In this document: piece by piece, positions 11,276 through 20,077 of the stretch
How the letters are laid out: each line of letters begins with the position of its first letter
How positions within the stretch are numbered: the stretch's first letter is position 1
NCBI GenBank assembly: GCA_022844045.1
Contig: JALHMM010000007.1
Location: 1-64,000 of the forward strand
Direction: 5' to 3'
Origin: Reyranellaceae bacterium
GTDB taxonomy: Bacteria; Pseudomonadota; Alphaproteobacteria; Reyranellales; Reyranellaceae
Length of the DNA: 64,000 nt
Program-made: the position numbers and the translations under genes
The notes under the pieces: model-generated
Told to the model about the DNA's origin: nothing
Database searches by the model: none
Seen by the model: the letters and a program-made list of their open reading frames with translations, nothing else

Positions 11276-11922
11276 AGCTGATCCTGTTGGGGCCGCCGGG
11301 CGCCGGCAAGGGCACCCAGGCGCAGCGGCTGCAGGACGAACTCGGCCTGAAGCAGCTCTCGACCGGCGATATGCTGCGGGCGGCCGTCGCCTCGGGTAGC
11401 GAGCTCGGCAAGAAGGCCAAGGGCATCATGGAGAGCGGCGGGCTGGTGCCCGACGACCTCATGGTCGGCTTGATCGAGGACCGCATCGGCCAGCCCGATT
11501 GCGCCCCGGGTTTCATCCTCGACGGCTTTCCGCGGACCACGGCCCAGGCCGAGGCGCTCGACCGGATGCTGGCCAGCCGCGGCTGGAAGCTCGACCACGT
11601 CGTCGAGATGACGGTGGACGAGAAGGCGCTGACCGACCGTATCGTCGGCCGGTTCTCCTGCGCCAAGTGCGGTACCGGCTATCACGACCGGTTCAAGCGG
11701 CCGAAGAAGGATGGCGTCTGCGACACCTGCGGCGCGACGGAGTTCACGCGCCGCAAGGACGACAACGCCGAGACCGTGACAGCGCGCATGGCCGCGTACC
11801 GGTCCCAGACCGCCCCGTTGCTGCCCTACTACGCGGCGCGCGGGGTGCTTCGGAAGGTCGACGGGATGGCGTCCATGGACGAGGTTTACCGCCAGCTGAA
11901 GGCGGTATTGGGAAAGTCTTGA
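11272..11922 (+). CDS. adk: Adenylate kinase with zinc-type LID
   Basis: Catalyses ATP + AMP to 2 ADP. The 216 residues begin with the P-loop [14 protein letters not shown] and contain the AMP-binding DGFPRT motif. The LID domain (about residues 125-160) carries four cysteines as C-x2-C then C-x2-C (FSCAKCG and VCDTCG), so it is the metal-binding long form. It overlaps secY by four bases, and the stop is followed by the promoter for the rpsM unit. Confidence 0.98.
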   Translation: MKLILLGPPGAGKGTQAQRLQDELGLKQLSTGDMLRAAVASGSELGKKAKGIMESGGLVPDDLMVGLIEDRIGQPDCAPGFILDGFPRTTAQAEALDRMLASRGWKLDHVVEMTVDEKALTDRIVGRFSCAKCGTGYHDRFKRPKKDGVCDTCGATEFTRRKDDNAETVTARMAAYRSQTAPLLPYYAARGVLRKVDGMASMDEVYRQLKAVLGKS

Positions 11923-11938
11923 CAAATTCGGCTGACGG

Positions 11939-11966
11939 TTGACTCGCGAGGCTCGATCCCTATAAT
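11939..11966 (+). promoter_or_regulatory. Consensus sigma-70 promoter ahead of rpsM
   Basis: TTGACT (11939-11944) and a perfect TATAAT (11961-11966) separated by 16 bases lie in the 120-base adk-rpsM gap. This is the best-matching housekeeping promoter I see in the window and would give the alpha operon (rpsM, rpsK, rpoA, rplQ) its own transcript. Activity is inferred. Confidence 0.75.
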
Positions 11967-11989
11967 CGCGCGCTTTCCAGAAATAGCCG

Positions 11990-12019
11990 AAGCGCGACCG
12001 TTAGGTTACGGCCGCGCTT
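11990..12019 (+). promoter_or_regulatory. rpsM leader stem-loop (possible autoregulatory element)
   Basis: Downstream of the promoter, AAGCGCG (11990-11996) pairs with CGCGCTT (12013-12019), and CCGT (11998-12001) with ACGG (12008-12011), giving an 11-pair stem with one A/C mismatch and loop TAGGTT. It ends ten bases before the AAGGAG that serves the TTG start of rpsM. In Escherichia coli the equivalent leader is the S4 target; sequence homology to that is not visible. Confidence 0.55.
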
Positions 12020-12042
12020 AACGTATTGAAGGAGCTGGGAAA

Positions 12043-12417
<375 letters not shown>

Positions 12418-12435
12418 GCCAAGAGGTTCGAAGTC

Positions 12436-12846
12436 ATGGCGAAAGCACCTGCCGCCGGCACCGCCGCGGCCGCGCGTCCCCGGCGTCGCGAGCGCAAGAA
12501 CATCACGTCGGGCATCGCCCATGTGAACGCGTCGTTCAACAACACGGTGGTCACCATCACCGACGTGCAGGGCAACACGATCGCCTGGTCGTCGTCCGGC
12601 ACGCAGGGCTTCAAGGGCTCGCGCAAGTCGACGCCGTTCGCGGCGCAGATGGCGGCCGAGGACGCCGGCCGCAAGGCCATGGAGCACGGCATGCGCACCG
12701 TCGAGGTCGAGGTGCGGGGTCCGGGTTCAGGTCGCGAATCGGCCCTGCGCGCGCTGCAGGCCGTCGGTTTCGCCGTCACCGCGATCCGCGACGTGACGCC
12801 GATTCCGCACAATGGCTGCCGTCCGCCCAAGCGCCGTCGCGTCTAG
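12436..12846 (+). CDS. rpsK: 30S ribosomal protein S11
   Basis: Platform protein lining the mRNA exit path. The 136 residues have an alanine/proline-rich, arginine-rich N terminus, then KKNITS-type [20 protein letters not shown], the [20 protein letters not shown] helix and the invariant end [16 protein letters not shown]. The next gene is rpoA, with no rpsD between, as is normal in alphaproteobacteria. Confidence 0.98.
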   Translation: MAKAPAAGTAAAARPRRRERKNITSGIAHVNASFNNTVVTITDVQGNTIAWSSSGTQGFKGSRKSTPFAAQMAAEDAGRKAMEHGMRTVEVEVRGPGSGRESALRALQAVGFAVTAIRDVTPIPHNGCRPPKRRRV

Positions 12847-12859
12847 TCATTCCCGATGC

Positions 12860-12880
12860 GGCGCGGACCCTGTCCGCGCC
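12860..12880 (+). promoter_or_regulatory. Perfect stem-loop between rpsK and rpoA
   Basis: Nine-base perfect stem (GGCGCGGAC / GTCCGCGCC) with a three-base loop CCT, 14 bases after the rpsK stop. No T-run follows, so it is more likely an attenuator or RNase processing point that adjusts rpoA relative to the ribosomal genes. A smaller GCCGCG / CGCGGC hairpin follows at 12931-12948. Confidence 0.55.
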
Positions 12881-12985
12881 TCCCGGTAGTACGCCGCGGC
12901 CGGTCGCTGTGGCTTCCAATAATCGAGGCTGCCGCGCCTGTTCGCGGCGCCCAGGCCGACAAGCCGATCCGAAAGGTAGCCCCCC

Positions 12986-14002
12986 GTGCTTCAGAAGAAT
13001 TGGCAGGAACTGATCAAGCCGAACAAGCTGCAGGTCGAGCCGGGCAGCGACGCCATGCGCGTCGCCACCATCGTCGCCGAGCCGCTCGAGCGCGGCTTCG
13101 GTCTGACGCTCGGCAACGCGCTGCGCCGCGTGCTGCTGTCCTCGCTGCAGGGCGCCGCCGTGACGTCGATCAAGATCGACGGCGTGCTGCACGAGTTCTC
13201 CTCGATTCCGGGTGTCCGAGAGGACGTCACCGACATCGTGCTGAACATCAAGTCGATGGCGGTGAAGATGCAGAGCGATCGGGCGCATCGCCTGGTCCTG
13301 CGCGCCACCGGTCCCGGCGAAGTCACCGCCGGCATGATCGAGACCACCGGCGACATCCAGATCATGGATCCCAAGCACCTGATCTGCACGCTCGACGACG
13401 GCGCCTCGCTGCACATGGAGCTTACGGTCTCGACCGGTAAGGGTTATGTGCCGGCGACGGCCAACCGTCCGGCCGACGCGCCGATCGGCCTGATCCCGGT
13501 CGACGCGCTGTTCAGCCCGGTGAAGAAGGTCGCCTACAAGATCGACAACAGCCGCGTCGGCCAGGTCACCGACTACGACAAGCTGTCGATGAGCATCGAG
13601 ACCAACGGCACGGTCAGCCCGGACGACGCGGTGGCGATCGCCTCGCGCATTCTGCAGGACCAGCTGCAGCTCTTCATCAACTTCGAGGAGCCGCAGGCGG
13701 TGAAGGCCGATGTCGTCGCCGACGACATCCCGTTCAATCGCAACCTGCTGCGCAAGGTCGACGAGCTCGAGCTGTCGGTGCGCTCGGCCAACTGCCTGAA
13801 GAACGACAACATCATCTACATCGGCGACCTGGTGCAGAAGACCGAGGCCGAGATGTTGCGCACGCCGAACTTCGGCCGCAAGTCGCTCAACGAGATCAAG
13901 GAAGTCCTCGCCCAGATGGGTCTGCATCTCGGTATGGAAATCCCCAACTGGCCGCCGGAGAACATCGAGGAGCTCGCCAAGCGTCTCGAGGAGCCATACT
14001 GA
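12986..14002 (+). CDS. rpoA: RNA polymerase alpha subunit
   Basis: Dimerising platform for RNA polymerase assembly; its C-terminal domain binds UP elements and activators. The 338 residues include the N-domain motif [20 protein letters not shown] (residues 34-53) and the alphaCTD from about 255 with [20 protein letters not shown] and the second half [20 protein letters not shown]. It starts at GTG 12986 with AAGG nine bases upstream ([14 protein letters not shown]). Confidence 0.98.
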   Translation: MLQKNWQELIKPNKLQVEPGSDAMRVATIVAEPLERGFGLTLGNALRRVLLSSLQGAAVTSIKIDGVLHEFSSIPGVREDVTDIVLNIKSMAVKMQSDRAHRLVLRATGPGEVTAGMIETTGDIQIMDPKHLICTLDDGASLHMELTVSTGKGYVPATANRPADAPIGLIPVDALFSPVKKVAYKIDNSRVGQVTDYDKLSMSIETNGTVSPDDAVAIASRILQDQLQLFINFEEPQAVKADVVADDIPFNRNLLRKVDELELSVRSANCLKNDNIIYIGDLVQKTEAEMLRTPNFGRKSLNEIKEVLAQMGLHLGMEIPNWPPENIEELAKRLEEPY

Positions 14003-14016
14003 GTTCTTAGCCTACC

Positions 14017-14032
14017 GGGGCCGCGAGGCCCC
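14017..14032 (+). promoter_or_regulatory. Short GNRA-type hairpin between rpoA and rplQ
   Basis: GGGGCC pairs with GGCCCC around a GCGA tetraloop, 15 bases after the rpoA stop. There is no T-tract, so it is not a terminator; it could stabilise upstream mRNA or mark processing. Confidence 0.4.
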
Positions 14033-14089
14033 CAACGCGGCCGCGAAATCGCAAGCGGCCGTCGATAAAACACAACATTGGAGACCACG

Positions 14090-14515
14090 ATGCGACATGG
14101 AATGAGCGGACGGAAGTTCAGCAGGAACTCGTCCCAGCGCACGGCGCTGTTCAAGAGCCTTTCGCTCGCGCTGATCAAGCACGAGCAGATCCGCACCACC
14201 CTGCCCAAGGCCAAGGACATCCGCCCGATCGTCGAGCGGCTGGTGACCCTGGGCAAGCGCGGCGACCTGCATGCCCGCCGCCAGGCGCTGGCGCAGCTCG
14301 GCGACGAGGGCATCGTGCACAAGCTCTTCACCACGATCGCCGAGCGCTACAAGACGCGCGCCGGCGGCTACACCCGCGTGCTGAAGGCCGGCTTCCGCTA
14401 CGGCGACGCCGCCCCGATGGCGCTGATCGAGTTCGTCGATCGCGACGTCGACGCCAAGGGTCTGGATAGCGGACCCTCGGGCGAGAAGACGGACGAGAAC
14501 GCCGAGGCCGCGTAA
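14090..14515 (+). CDS. rplQ: 50S ribosomal protein L17
   Basis: Tunnel-exit protein. The 141 residues start [20 protein letters not shown] and include [20 protein letters not shown] and [20 protein letters not shown], with a charged C-terminal extension. ATG 14090 lies six bases after GGAG; an in-frame TTG at 14078 is less likely because L17 proteins begin MRHG. Last gene before the terminator. Confidence 0.98.
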   Translation: MRHGMSGRKFSRNSSQRTALFKSLSLALIKHEQIRTTLPKAKDIRPIVERLVTLGKRGDLHARRQALAQLGDEGIVHKLFTTIAERYKTRAGGYTRVLKAGFRYGDAAPMALIEFVDRDVDAKGLDSGPSGEKTDENAEAA

Positions 14516-14542
14516 CGCCGCGTTGCCGGGGCAAAGATCGGG

Positions 14543-14575
14543 AGAGGCGGCCATAGTGCCGCCTCTTTCCTTTTC
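14543..14575 (+). terminator. Intrinsic terminator of the ribosomal/rpoA operon
   Basis: AGAGGCGGC (14543-14551) and GCCGCCTCT (14558-14566) form a perfect nine-base stem with loop CATAGT, followed by the T-rich TTCCTTTT. It closes the transcription unit after rplQ. Confidence 0.9.
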
Positions 14576-14625
14576 TACTCGGGCAGCCCGAGGTCTAGAC
14601 TGAGCCCATGGGGAGCGAGCGTCAC

Positions 14626-16011
14626 ATGAGCGCAAGGATCGCCGCGTTGTCCGCGGCCCTTTTCGCATGCCTTCTGGTCGCGACACCGACGTCGGCGCAA
14701 CAGACGCCCAACTCGCGCGACCAGATGCAGATTTCCTTCGCGCCGCTGGTCAAGCGCGTCTCGCCGGCGGTGGTCAACATCTACGCCCGCACGCGGGTCA
14801 AGCAGGAGGTTCCGCCCTTCCTGCGCTTCTTCGGCGACGAGTTCCTGCGTCAGCTGCCCAAGGAGCGGGTGGCGCAGTCGCTGGGCTCCGGCGTCATCGT
14901 GCGCCAGAACGGCCTGATCGTGACCAACAACCACGTCGTGCGTGGCGCCACCGAGATCAACGTCGTGCTCGCCGACCGGCGCGAGTTCGCCGCCACGATC
15001 CTGGCGACCGACGAGCGCTATGACCTCGCCATCCTCAAGCTCGACGGCGAGCCCGGCGGCATGCCGTATCTCGAACTGCGCGACTCCGACACGCTGGAGG
15101 TCGGCGACCTGGTGCTGGCGATCGGCAATCCCTTCGGCCTGAACCAGACCGTCACGTCAGGCATCATCTCGGCCCTTGCCCGCAGCGGCAGTGGCGTGAC
15201 CGAGAACGGCTTCTTCATTCAGACCGACGCGGCGATCAACCCAGGCAACTCCGGCGGCGCCCTGGTGTCGATGGACGGCCGCCTGATCGGCATCAACACC
15301 GCGATCTTCTCGCGCAGCGGTGGCTCGATCGGCATCGGTTTCGCCACGCCCTCGAACATCGTCGCGCGCATGATCGAGGCGGGCGAGAAGGGCGGACGCA
15401 TGGTGCGCTCCTGGATCGGCGCCAGCGTGCAGCGCGTCAGCGCCGATATCGCCACCTCGCTGAACCTGCCGCGGCCACAGGGCGTGATCCTGCGCGCGGT
15501 GACGCCCGACGGGCCGGCGGCCAAGGCCGGCCTGCGCGTCGGCGACGTCCTGCTGAGCATCAACGAGCAGGCGGTCGACGACGAGGCCGCGCTGCGCTTC
15601 CGGTTGGCCACGTCGCCGATCAACAGCACCGTCAACATGCGCGTGCTGAGCCGCGGCGAGGAGCGCTCGGTGCAGGTCAGATTGACCGCGCCGCCGGAGA
15701 ACCCCGCGCGCGATCGCTCGCAACTCGCCGGCCGCAATCCATTGGCCGGCGTCACCGTGATGAACATGTCGCCGGCGGTCGCCGACGAGCTGGGTGTCGA
15801 TGCCTGGACCCAGGGCGTCGTGGTGGCCGAGATCGCCCAGGGCGCGCCGATCGCGCGCGTCATGCAGGTTGGCGACTATGTCATCTCGATCAATGGCCAG
15901 CCGATCGACTCGGTCGCCACGCTGCGTTCGGCGCTGGGCGAGGAGAAGCCGGGCTGGTCTGTCACGGTGCGCCGCAAGGGCGAGGAACGCACCTTCACCT
16001 TCCGCGGCTGA
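14626..16011 (+). CDS. HtrA/DegP-family periplasmic serine protease (Do family)
   Basis: Degrades or refolds misfolded envelope proteins. The 461 residues begin with a signal peptide (hydrophobic ALSAALFACLLVATPTSA, cleavage after about residue 24). The trypsin-like domain has the triad His103 (VTNNHV), Asp133 (YDLAILKL) and Ser209 (NPGNSGGALV); two PDZ domains follow (about 270-360 and 375-455). ATG 14626 has GGGAG ten bases upstream; ATG 14608 would add six residues. Its position after rplQ and before rarA is typical. DegP, DegQ and MucD cannot be told apart here. Confidence 0.95.
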   Translation: MSARIAALSAALFACLLVATPTSAQQTPNSRDQMQISFAPLVKRVSPAVVNIYARTRVKQEVPPFLRFFGDEFLRQLPKERVAQSLGSGVIVRQNGLIVTNNHVVRGATEINVVLADRREFAATILATDERYDLAILKLDGEPGGMPYLELRDSDTLEVGDLVLAIGNPFGLNQTVTSGIISALARSGSGVTENGFFIQTDAAINPGNSGGALVSMDGRLIGINTAIFSRSGGSIGIGFATPSNIVARMIEAGEKGGRMVRSWIGASVQRVSADIATSLNLPRPQGVILRAVTPDGPAAKAGLRVGDVLLSINEQAVDDEAALRFRLATSPINSTVNMRVLSRGEERSVQVRLTAPPENPARDRSQLAGRNPLAGVTVMNMSPAVADELGVDAWTQGVVVAEIAQGAPIARVMQVGDYVISINGQPIDSVATLRSALGEEKPGWSVTVRRKGEERTFTFRG

Positions 16012-16022
16012 GGACGAAGCCG

Positions 16023-17345
16023 GTGGCGGCGAGGAAGGGACGCGCCGAGCCGCCCAGCGAGTCGCTGTTCACCGGGCTGGCGCCTGCGCCGCTGCCCGAC
16101 CGCCTGCGCCCGCGCAACATCGAGGAGGTCGTCGGCCAGGACCATCTGCTGGCGCCGACGGCGCCGCTGGGCCGGATGCTATCCAGTGGCCGGTTGAGTT
16201 CGTTGATCCTTTGGGGCCCGCCGGGCTGCGGCAAGACCACCATCGCGCGCCTGCTGGCGGACCGGGTCGACCTGCATTTCGAGCCGCTGTCGGCGGTATT
16301 CTCCGGCGTCGCCGATCTACGGAAGGTGTTCGAGGCGGCGCGCGGCCGGCGCGCGGCGGGGCAGGGCACGCTGCTCTTCGTCGACGAGATCCATCGCTTC
16401 AATCGCGCTCAGCAGGACGGCTTCCTGCCCTATGTCGAGGACGGCACGGTCACGCTCATTGGCGCCACGACCGAGAACCCGTCCTTCGAGCTCAACGCCG
16501 CGCTGTTGTCACGCTGTCAGGTGCTGGTGCTGCGGCGTCTCGACGACGCGGCGCTGCGCCTGCTGATCACGCGCGCCGAACAGGCGATGGGCCGGCCGTT
16601 GCCGCTCGACGAGGCCGGCCGCGACGCGCTCTGCGCCATGGCCGACGGCGATGGCCGCTATCTGCTGGGCATGGCCGAGCAGCTCTTCGAGCTCAAGGAC
16701 CAGACGCCGCTCGATGCGCAGGGGCTCGCGGCGCTGATGCAGAAGCGCGCGCCGATCTACGACAAGGCGCAGGAGAGCCACTACAACCTGATCAGCGCGC
16801 TGCACAAGTCCTTGCGTGGATCCGACGTCGACGCGGCACTCTACTGGTTCGCGCGCATGCTGCAGGGCGGCGAGGACCCGCTCTATGTCGTGCGCCGCCT
16901 GGTACGCTTCGCCTCGGAGGATATCGGCATGGCCGATCCGCAGGCGTTGCCGCAGACGCTGGCGGCGTGGGACGCCTATGAGCGGCTGGGCTCGCCGGAG
17001 GGCGAGTTGATGATCGCCCAGGCGGTGATCTACCTCGCCACCGCGCCCAAATCGAACGCCGCCTATGTCGCCCAGGGCGAGGCCAGCCGCGCTGCCAAGG
17101 AAACCGGCTCGCTGATGCCGCCGATGCACATCCTCAACGCGCCGACCCGGCTGATGAAGGAGATCGGCTACGGCAAGGGCTACGACTACGACCACGACGC
17201 GCCCGACGCCTTCTCCGGCCAGAACTACTTTCCCGACGGCATGGCGCGCCGGCAGTTCTACCGCCCCGTCGAGCGCGGTTTCGAACGCGATATCCTCAAG
17301 CGGATCGAGTACTGGGCGCGCCTGCGCGCCCAGCGTGACTCGTAA
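16023..17345 (+). CDS. rarA: Replication-associated recombination protein A (AAA ATPase)
   Basis: RarA/MgsA acts at stalled replication forks and is related to clamp-loader subunits and RuvB. The 440 residues show LPDRLRPRNIEEVVGQDHLL, Walker A GPPGCGKTT (65-73), Walker B LLFVDEIHRFN, sensor 1 GATTENPSFELN, and the C-terminal tetramerisation domain with GKGYDYDHD and FFPDG-like NYFPDGMARRQFY. GTG start 11 bases after the protease gene, so probably co-transcribed. Confidence 0.96.
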   Translation: MAARKGRAEPPSESLFTGLAPAPLPDRLRPRNIEEVVGQDHLLAPTAPLGRMLSSGRLSSLILWGPPGCGKTTIARLLADRVDLHFEPLSAVFSGVADLRKVFEAARGRRAAGQGTLLFVDEIHRFNRAQQDGFLPYVEDGTVTLIGATTENPSFELNAALLSRCQVLVLRRLDDAALRLLITRAEQAMGRPLPLDEAGRDALCAMADGDGRYLLGMAEQLFELKDQTPLDAQGLAALMQKRAPIYDKAQESHYNLISALHKSLRGSDVDAALYWFARMLQGGEDPLYVVRRLVRFASEDIGMADPQALPQTLAAWDAYERLGSPEGELMIAQAVIYLATAPKSNAAYVAQGEASRAAKETGSLMPPMHILNAPTRLMKEIGYGKGYDYDHDAPDAFSGQNYFPDGMARRQFYRPVERGFERDILKRIEYWARLRAQRDS

Positions 17346-17384
17346 GGACCTATCTTGCTGGGAGCGCCGGCGCTCCCGCGGACG

Positions 17385-19055
17385 CTACGACGAGCGCTTC
17401 TCCAGCGCGCGCGCGCGTTTCATCGCCGCGAACACCTTGCGGTCACGGCCATACACGTCATCCCGGAAGTGGACCTTGCCCGCCTCGTCGGCGAACACGG
17501 TCTGGTAGGTCACGTGGATGGAAATCGGTTTGGCGAAGGCGAAGGTCGCCTGCCGGCCCGAGGTGGCGGCCGCGGCGACGCGGGTCTTCATGTCGGCGCT
17601 CTTGAACGCCGCCTCGACGAAGTCGAAGGGGTTCTGCAGCCGGATGCAGCCATGGCTGAAGTTGCGGCTGCCCTCGCCGAACAGGAAGCGCGACGCGGTG
17701 TCGTGCATGTAGATGCCGTACTTGTTCTGGAAGCCGAAGAAGATGTAGCCCAGCGCGTTGCCGGCCCCTGGCTCCTGGCGGATGCGGTAAGGGAAGGCCT
17801 TGGGATTGACCGAGCTCCAGTCGACGGAGGCCGGGTCGAGCTCGGTGTCGCTCGACCAGTCGGCGAAGATCCGCATGTTCGACTTCTGCAGCGCGTAGGG
17901 ATCGCGGCGCAGGACCGGCAGGTATTCCTCGCCGGCGATCGAGCTGGGCACCGTCCAGTAGGGGTTGGTCTGGAAATTCACCAGCGTGCTGGTGATCTCC
18001 GGTGTCTGGTCCTTGGGCGTGCCGACGATGACCTTGCTGCGGAAGGCGATCTTGCCCTCGTCGAAGAAGTACATCGAGTAGTCGGCCGCGTTGATCATCA
18101 CGAAGCGATCGCCCGGGATCTCGGCCGCCCAGCGGCGGCGGTCGAGGTTGACCACGACCTGCTGCACCCGTTCCTCGATCGGGATATTCAAGGAGAAGAC
18201 GGTCTTGCCACCGATCACGCCGTCGACGCTGAGATTGTGCTGCTCCTGGTACCGTTTCACAGCGGCGACCAGCGCGTCGTCGTAGTGGTTGGGCCCCTGG
18301 GGGCCGGGAGCCGGGACGTCTGGCTCGGTCTCGGCCAGGCGCTTGCGGATGACCGCGATGCGCTCGTCGACGGCGCCGGGCTTGAGCAGGCCGGTCACGG
18401 GCGGGACCGTCGTGTAGCGCACCGTGCGGGCCTTCTCGCGCCACTCCGCCAAAGCCTTCTTCAGCGCCGGGTACTGCACGCCCTGCGGCATGAGGGTATC
18501 GAAGAACGCCTTGGGATCGGCATGGGCCGCGCCATCCCGCAGCAGGACTGCGTAGTCCGGCTTGCGCTGGACCGGGGACATGTCCTTGTCGAGCGCGTTG
18601 GCGTTGACCCGGCCGGTCGACAGGTCGGCGGCGGCCAGGACAAGGGCGCGGGTCAGCAGGAATTCGGCGCGAGCGTGATCGGTCGCGGCCTGGGAATCCA
18701 GCAGCTTCTCGGCGGTCGAGACGTCGTAGTCCTCGGGCTCCAACCCATCGGCGGTCAGGTCGCGCAGGGCTGCGAGCAGCACGGTCGCCTTGTCGGTGCG
18801 GCGGCCGTCCCTGTGCCACATCGGCTCGAAGGAGCGGTCCTGGTAGTGCTTTTCGATCGCCGCGTGTATCGGGGCGGCATAGTCCGTGGAGGACTGGATC
18901 GCCAGCTTGACCCGATCGCGCAGGGCGGCGGCCACCGCGTCGCTCTGGGCCGCGGCCGGGGCCGCGAGGATCACGGCAAAGGCCGTGGCCGCGACGCCCA
19001 GCTGCACGAGGGATGCAACATGCGCCGTCACGCCAGACAGGAAACTCAAGTTCAT
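17385..19055 (-). CDS. L,D-transpeptidase of the YcbB/LdtD type
   Basis: Periplasmic enzyme that makes 3-3 cross-links in peptidoglycan. The 556 residues start with a signal peptide ending PAAAQS near residue 37. An N-terminal YcbB-like scaffold domain follows, then a peptidoglycan-binding repeat (KRYQEQHNLSVDGVIGGKT) and a YkuD catalytic domain whose SHGCIRLQNP motif holds the nucleophile Cys470 with His468. GGGGAG precedes the ATG. The gene is monocistronic or follows the hydrolase upstream, and its promoter is covered by a 23-base inverted repeat (see 19070-19106). Convergent to rarA. Confidence 0.94.
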   Translation of the reverse strand: MNLSFLSGVTAHVASLVQLGVAATAFAVILAAPAAAQSDAVAAALRDRVKLAIQSSTDYAAPIHAAIEKHYQDRSFEPMWHRDGRRTDKATVLLAALRDLTADGLEPEDYDVSTAEKLLDSQAATDHARAEFLLTRALVLAAADLSTGRVNANALDKDMSPVQRKPDYAVLLRDGAAHADPKAFFDTLMPQGVQYPALKKALAEWREKARTVRYTTVPPVTGLLKPGAVDERIAVIRKRLAETEPDVPAPGPQGPNHYDDALVAAVKRYQEQHNLSVDGVIGGKTVFSLNIPIEERVQQVVVNLDRRRWAAEIPGDRFVMINAADYSMYFFDEGKIAFRSKVIVGTPKDQTPEITSTLVNFQTNPYWTVPSSIAGEEYLPVLRRDPYALQKSNMRIFADWSSDTELDPASVDWSSVNPKAFPYRIRQEPGAGNALGYIFFGFQNKYGIYMHDTASRFLFGEGSRNFSHGCIRLQNPFDFVEAAFKSADMKTRVAAAATSGRQATFAFAKPISIHVTYQTVFADEAGKVHFRDDVYGRDRKVFAAMKRARALEKRSS

Positions 19056-19069
19056 GCTCCCCTTATCTT

Positions 19070-19106
19070 GTGTTCACGTTATAGGTGAACACGGGGCTTC
19101 CTGCAA
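19070..19106 (-). promoter_or_regulatory. L,D-transpeptidase promoter with palindromic operator
   Basis: On the minus strand, -35 TTGCAG (19106-19101) and -10 TATAAC (19083-19078) are 17 bases apart. The -10 lies inside the seven-base spacer of a perfect inverted repeat GTGTTCAC-N7-GTGAACAC (19070-19092). A protein bound there would block polymerase. The predicted leader is about 15 bases long and contains GGGGAG. Site and spacing are read from the sequence; regulation is inferred. Confidence 0.65.
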
Positions 19107-19118
19107 AGGCGCGCAGTG

Positions 19119-20030
19119 TCACTGCCCGAAGTTTGCGGTAAGGAAGGACAGCAGATCGCCGGTGGCTCGATCTCTCAGCGCCACTGACCCGCCGCCGGCA
19201 TGGGCCCCGAAATCCAGCAGGCCGTGGTCGCGTACCCAGGTCCGGTACTCGGCCTCGCTCATCGCCCGCCCGGCGGCGGTCACGAAATGCCGGCCGTCGT
19301 CCTCGATCAGATTGGCGCAACGCGAGAAGTTCTGGGCGTTGGCGATAGCGTAGACCGGCCCGATGGATTCCCAGCCGTGATGCGCCGTGTAGACCTTGAC
19401 CCGGATTTGGCCGTTGCCGGTGGCGCGCATGCGCTGCGCATAGTCGACGGCGAAACGGGCCGGAGTGTAATCGTCGTGCCGCGCCAACATGAAGAAGACC
19501 GGCCGGCCGGTGGTCGAGGCATCGCGATGCTGCGCGACGCAGCCCGGGCAGATGCCGACATGCAGGTCGAAGACGTCGTCGACACCGCGCCAGGCCTGAC
19601 GCACGGCGATGGCGCTGTTGATCGCCGCGACGCCGCCTTTCGAGACGCCCATGACGCCGATGCGCGCCCCGTCGATCGCTGGATCGTCGCGCAGCAGGCG
19701 CAGCGCGGCCACGGCGTCGCACTCCATCTGGAAGGCTGAGACCCTGGACTGGTCCGCCACGGTCGAGCGCACGCCGCGCGGCCCGAAGCTGTCGACCACG
19801 CAGGCGGCGATGCCCGCCGCCGCCAGGCGCTGGGCATAGTAGAGCTCGCGATGACGCTGCACGCCGGCGCTGCTGCTGAGAAGCACCATCGCCGGCGTAG
19901 GCCGGCTGGCGCCGTCGGGGCGGTACAGCCGCGCGGTGATGCGCGCCGGCGGCAGCGCCAGCGGCGCGGCCGGGGTCAGCGTCTCGAAGGTGAGCCGCTC
20001 GAAATCGGCGGCCAGCGCGGTTTCACCCAT
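19119..20030 (-). CDS. Alpha/beta hydrolase, dienelactone-hydrolase-like
   Basis: The 303 residues form an alpha/beta hydrolase core: the oxyanion strand region MVLLSSSAGVQ, nucleophile elbow GVSKGG with Ser130, an acid residue in ARHDDYTP and a probable catalytic His in TAHHGWES. This arrangement (serine rather than cysteine at the elbow) resembles DLH-superfamily esterases of unknown substrate. There is no clear signal peptide, so it is likely cytoplasmic. It is divergent from the rluC-like gene with a 47-base gap and ends 63 bases before the L,D-transpeptidase start. The substrate cannot be told. Confidence 0.8.
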   Translation of the reverse strand: MGETALAADFERLTFETLTPAAPLALPPARITARLYRPDGASRPTPAMVLLSSSAGVQRHRELYYAQRLAAAGIAACVVDSFGPRGVRSTVADQSRVSAFQMECDAVAALRLLRDDPAIDGARIGVMGVSKGGVAAINSAIAVRQAWRGVDDVFDLHVGICPGCVAQHRDASTTGRPVFFMLARHDDYTPARFAVDYAQRMRATGNGQIRVKVYTAHHGWESIGPVYAIANAQNFSRCANLIEDDGRHFVTAAGRAMSEAEYRTWVRDHGLLDFGAHAGGGSVALRDRATGDLLSFLTANFGQ

Positions 20031-20077
20031 CGGCCGACGATAGCCGGCGGACGCCGTCCGTGCGATATCCTCGCGCC

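Noticed and set aside
11919-11924. Perfect TTGACA over the adk stop codon
   Set aside because: No -10 box at 16-18 bases; the working promoter is the TTGACT/TATAAT pair just downstream.
17355-19088. A 577-codon open frame on the plus strand opposite the L,D-transpeptidase gene
   Set aside because: It is the antisense of a clear L,D-transpeptidase with YkuD motif and signal peptide; long antisense frames are common at this GC content and its composition (Val/Arg/Asp/His-rich) is that of a shadow.
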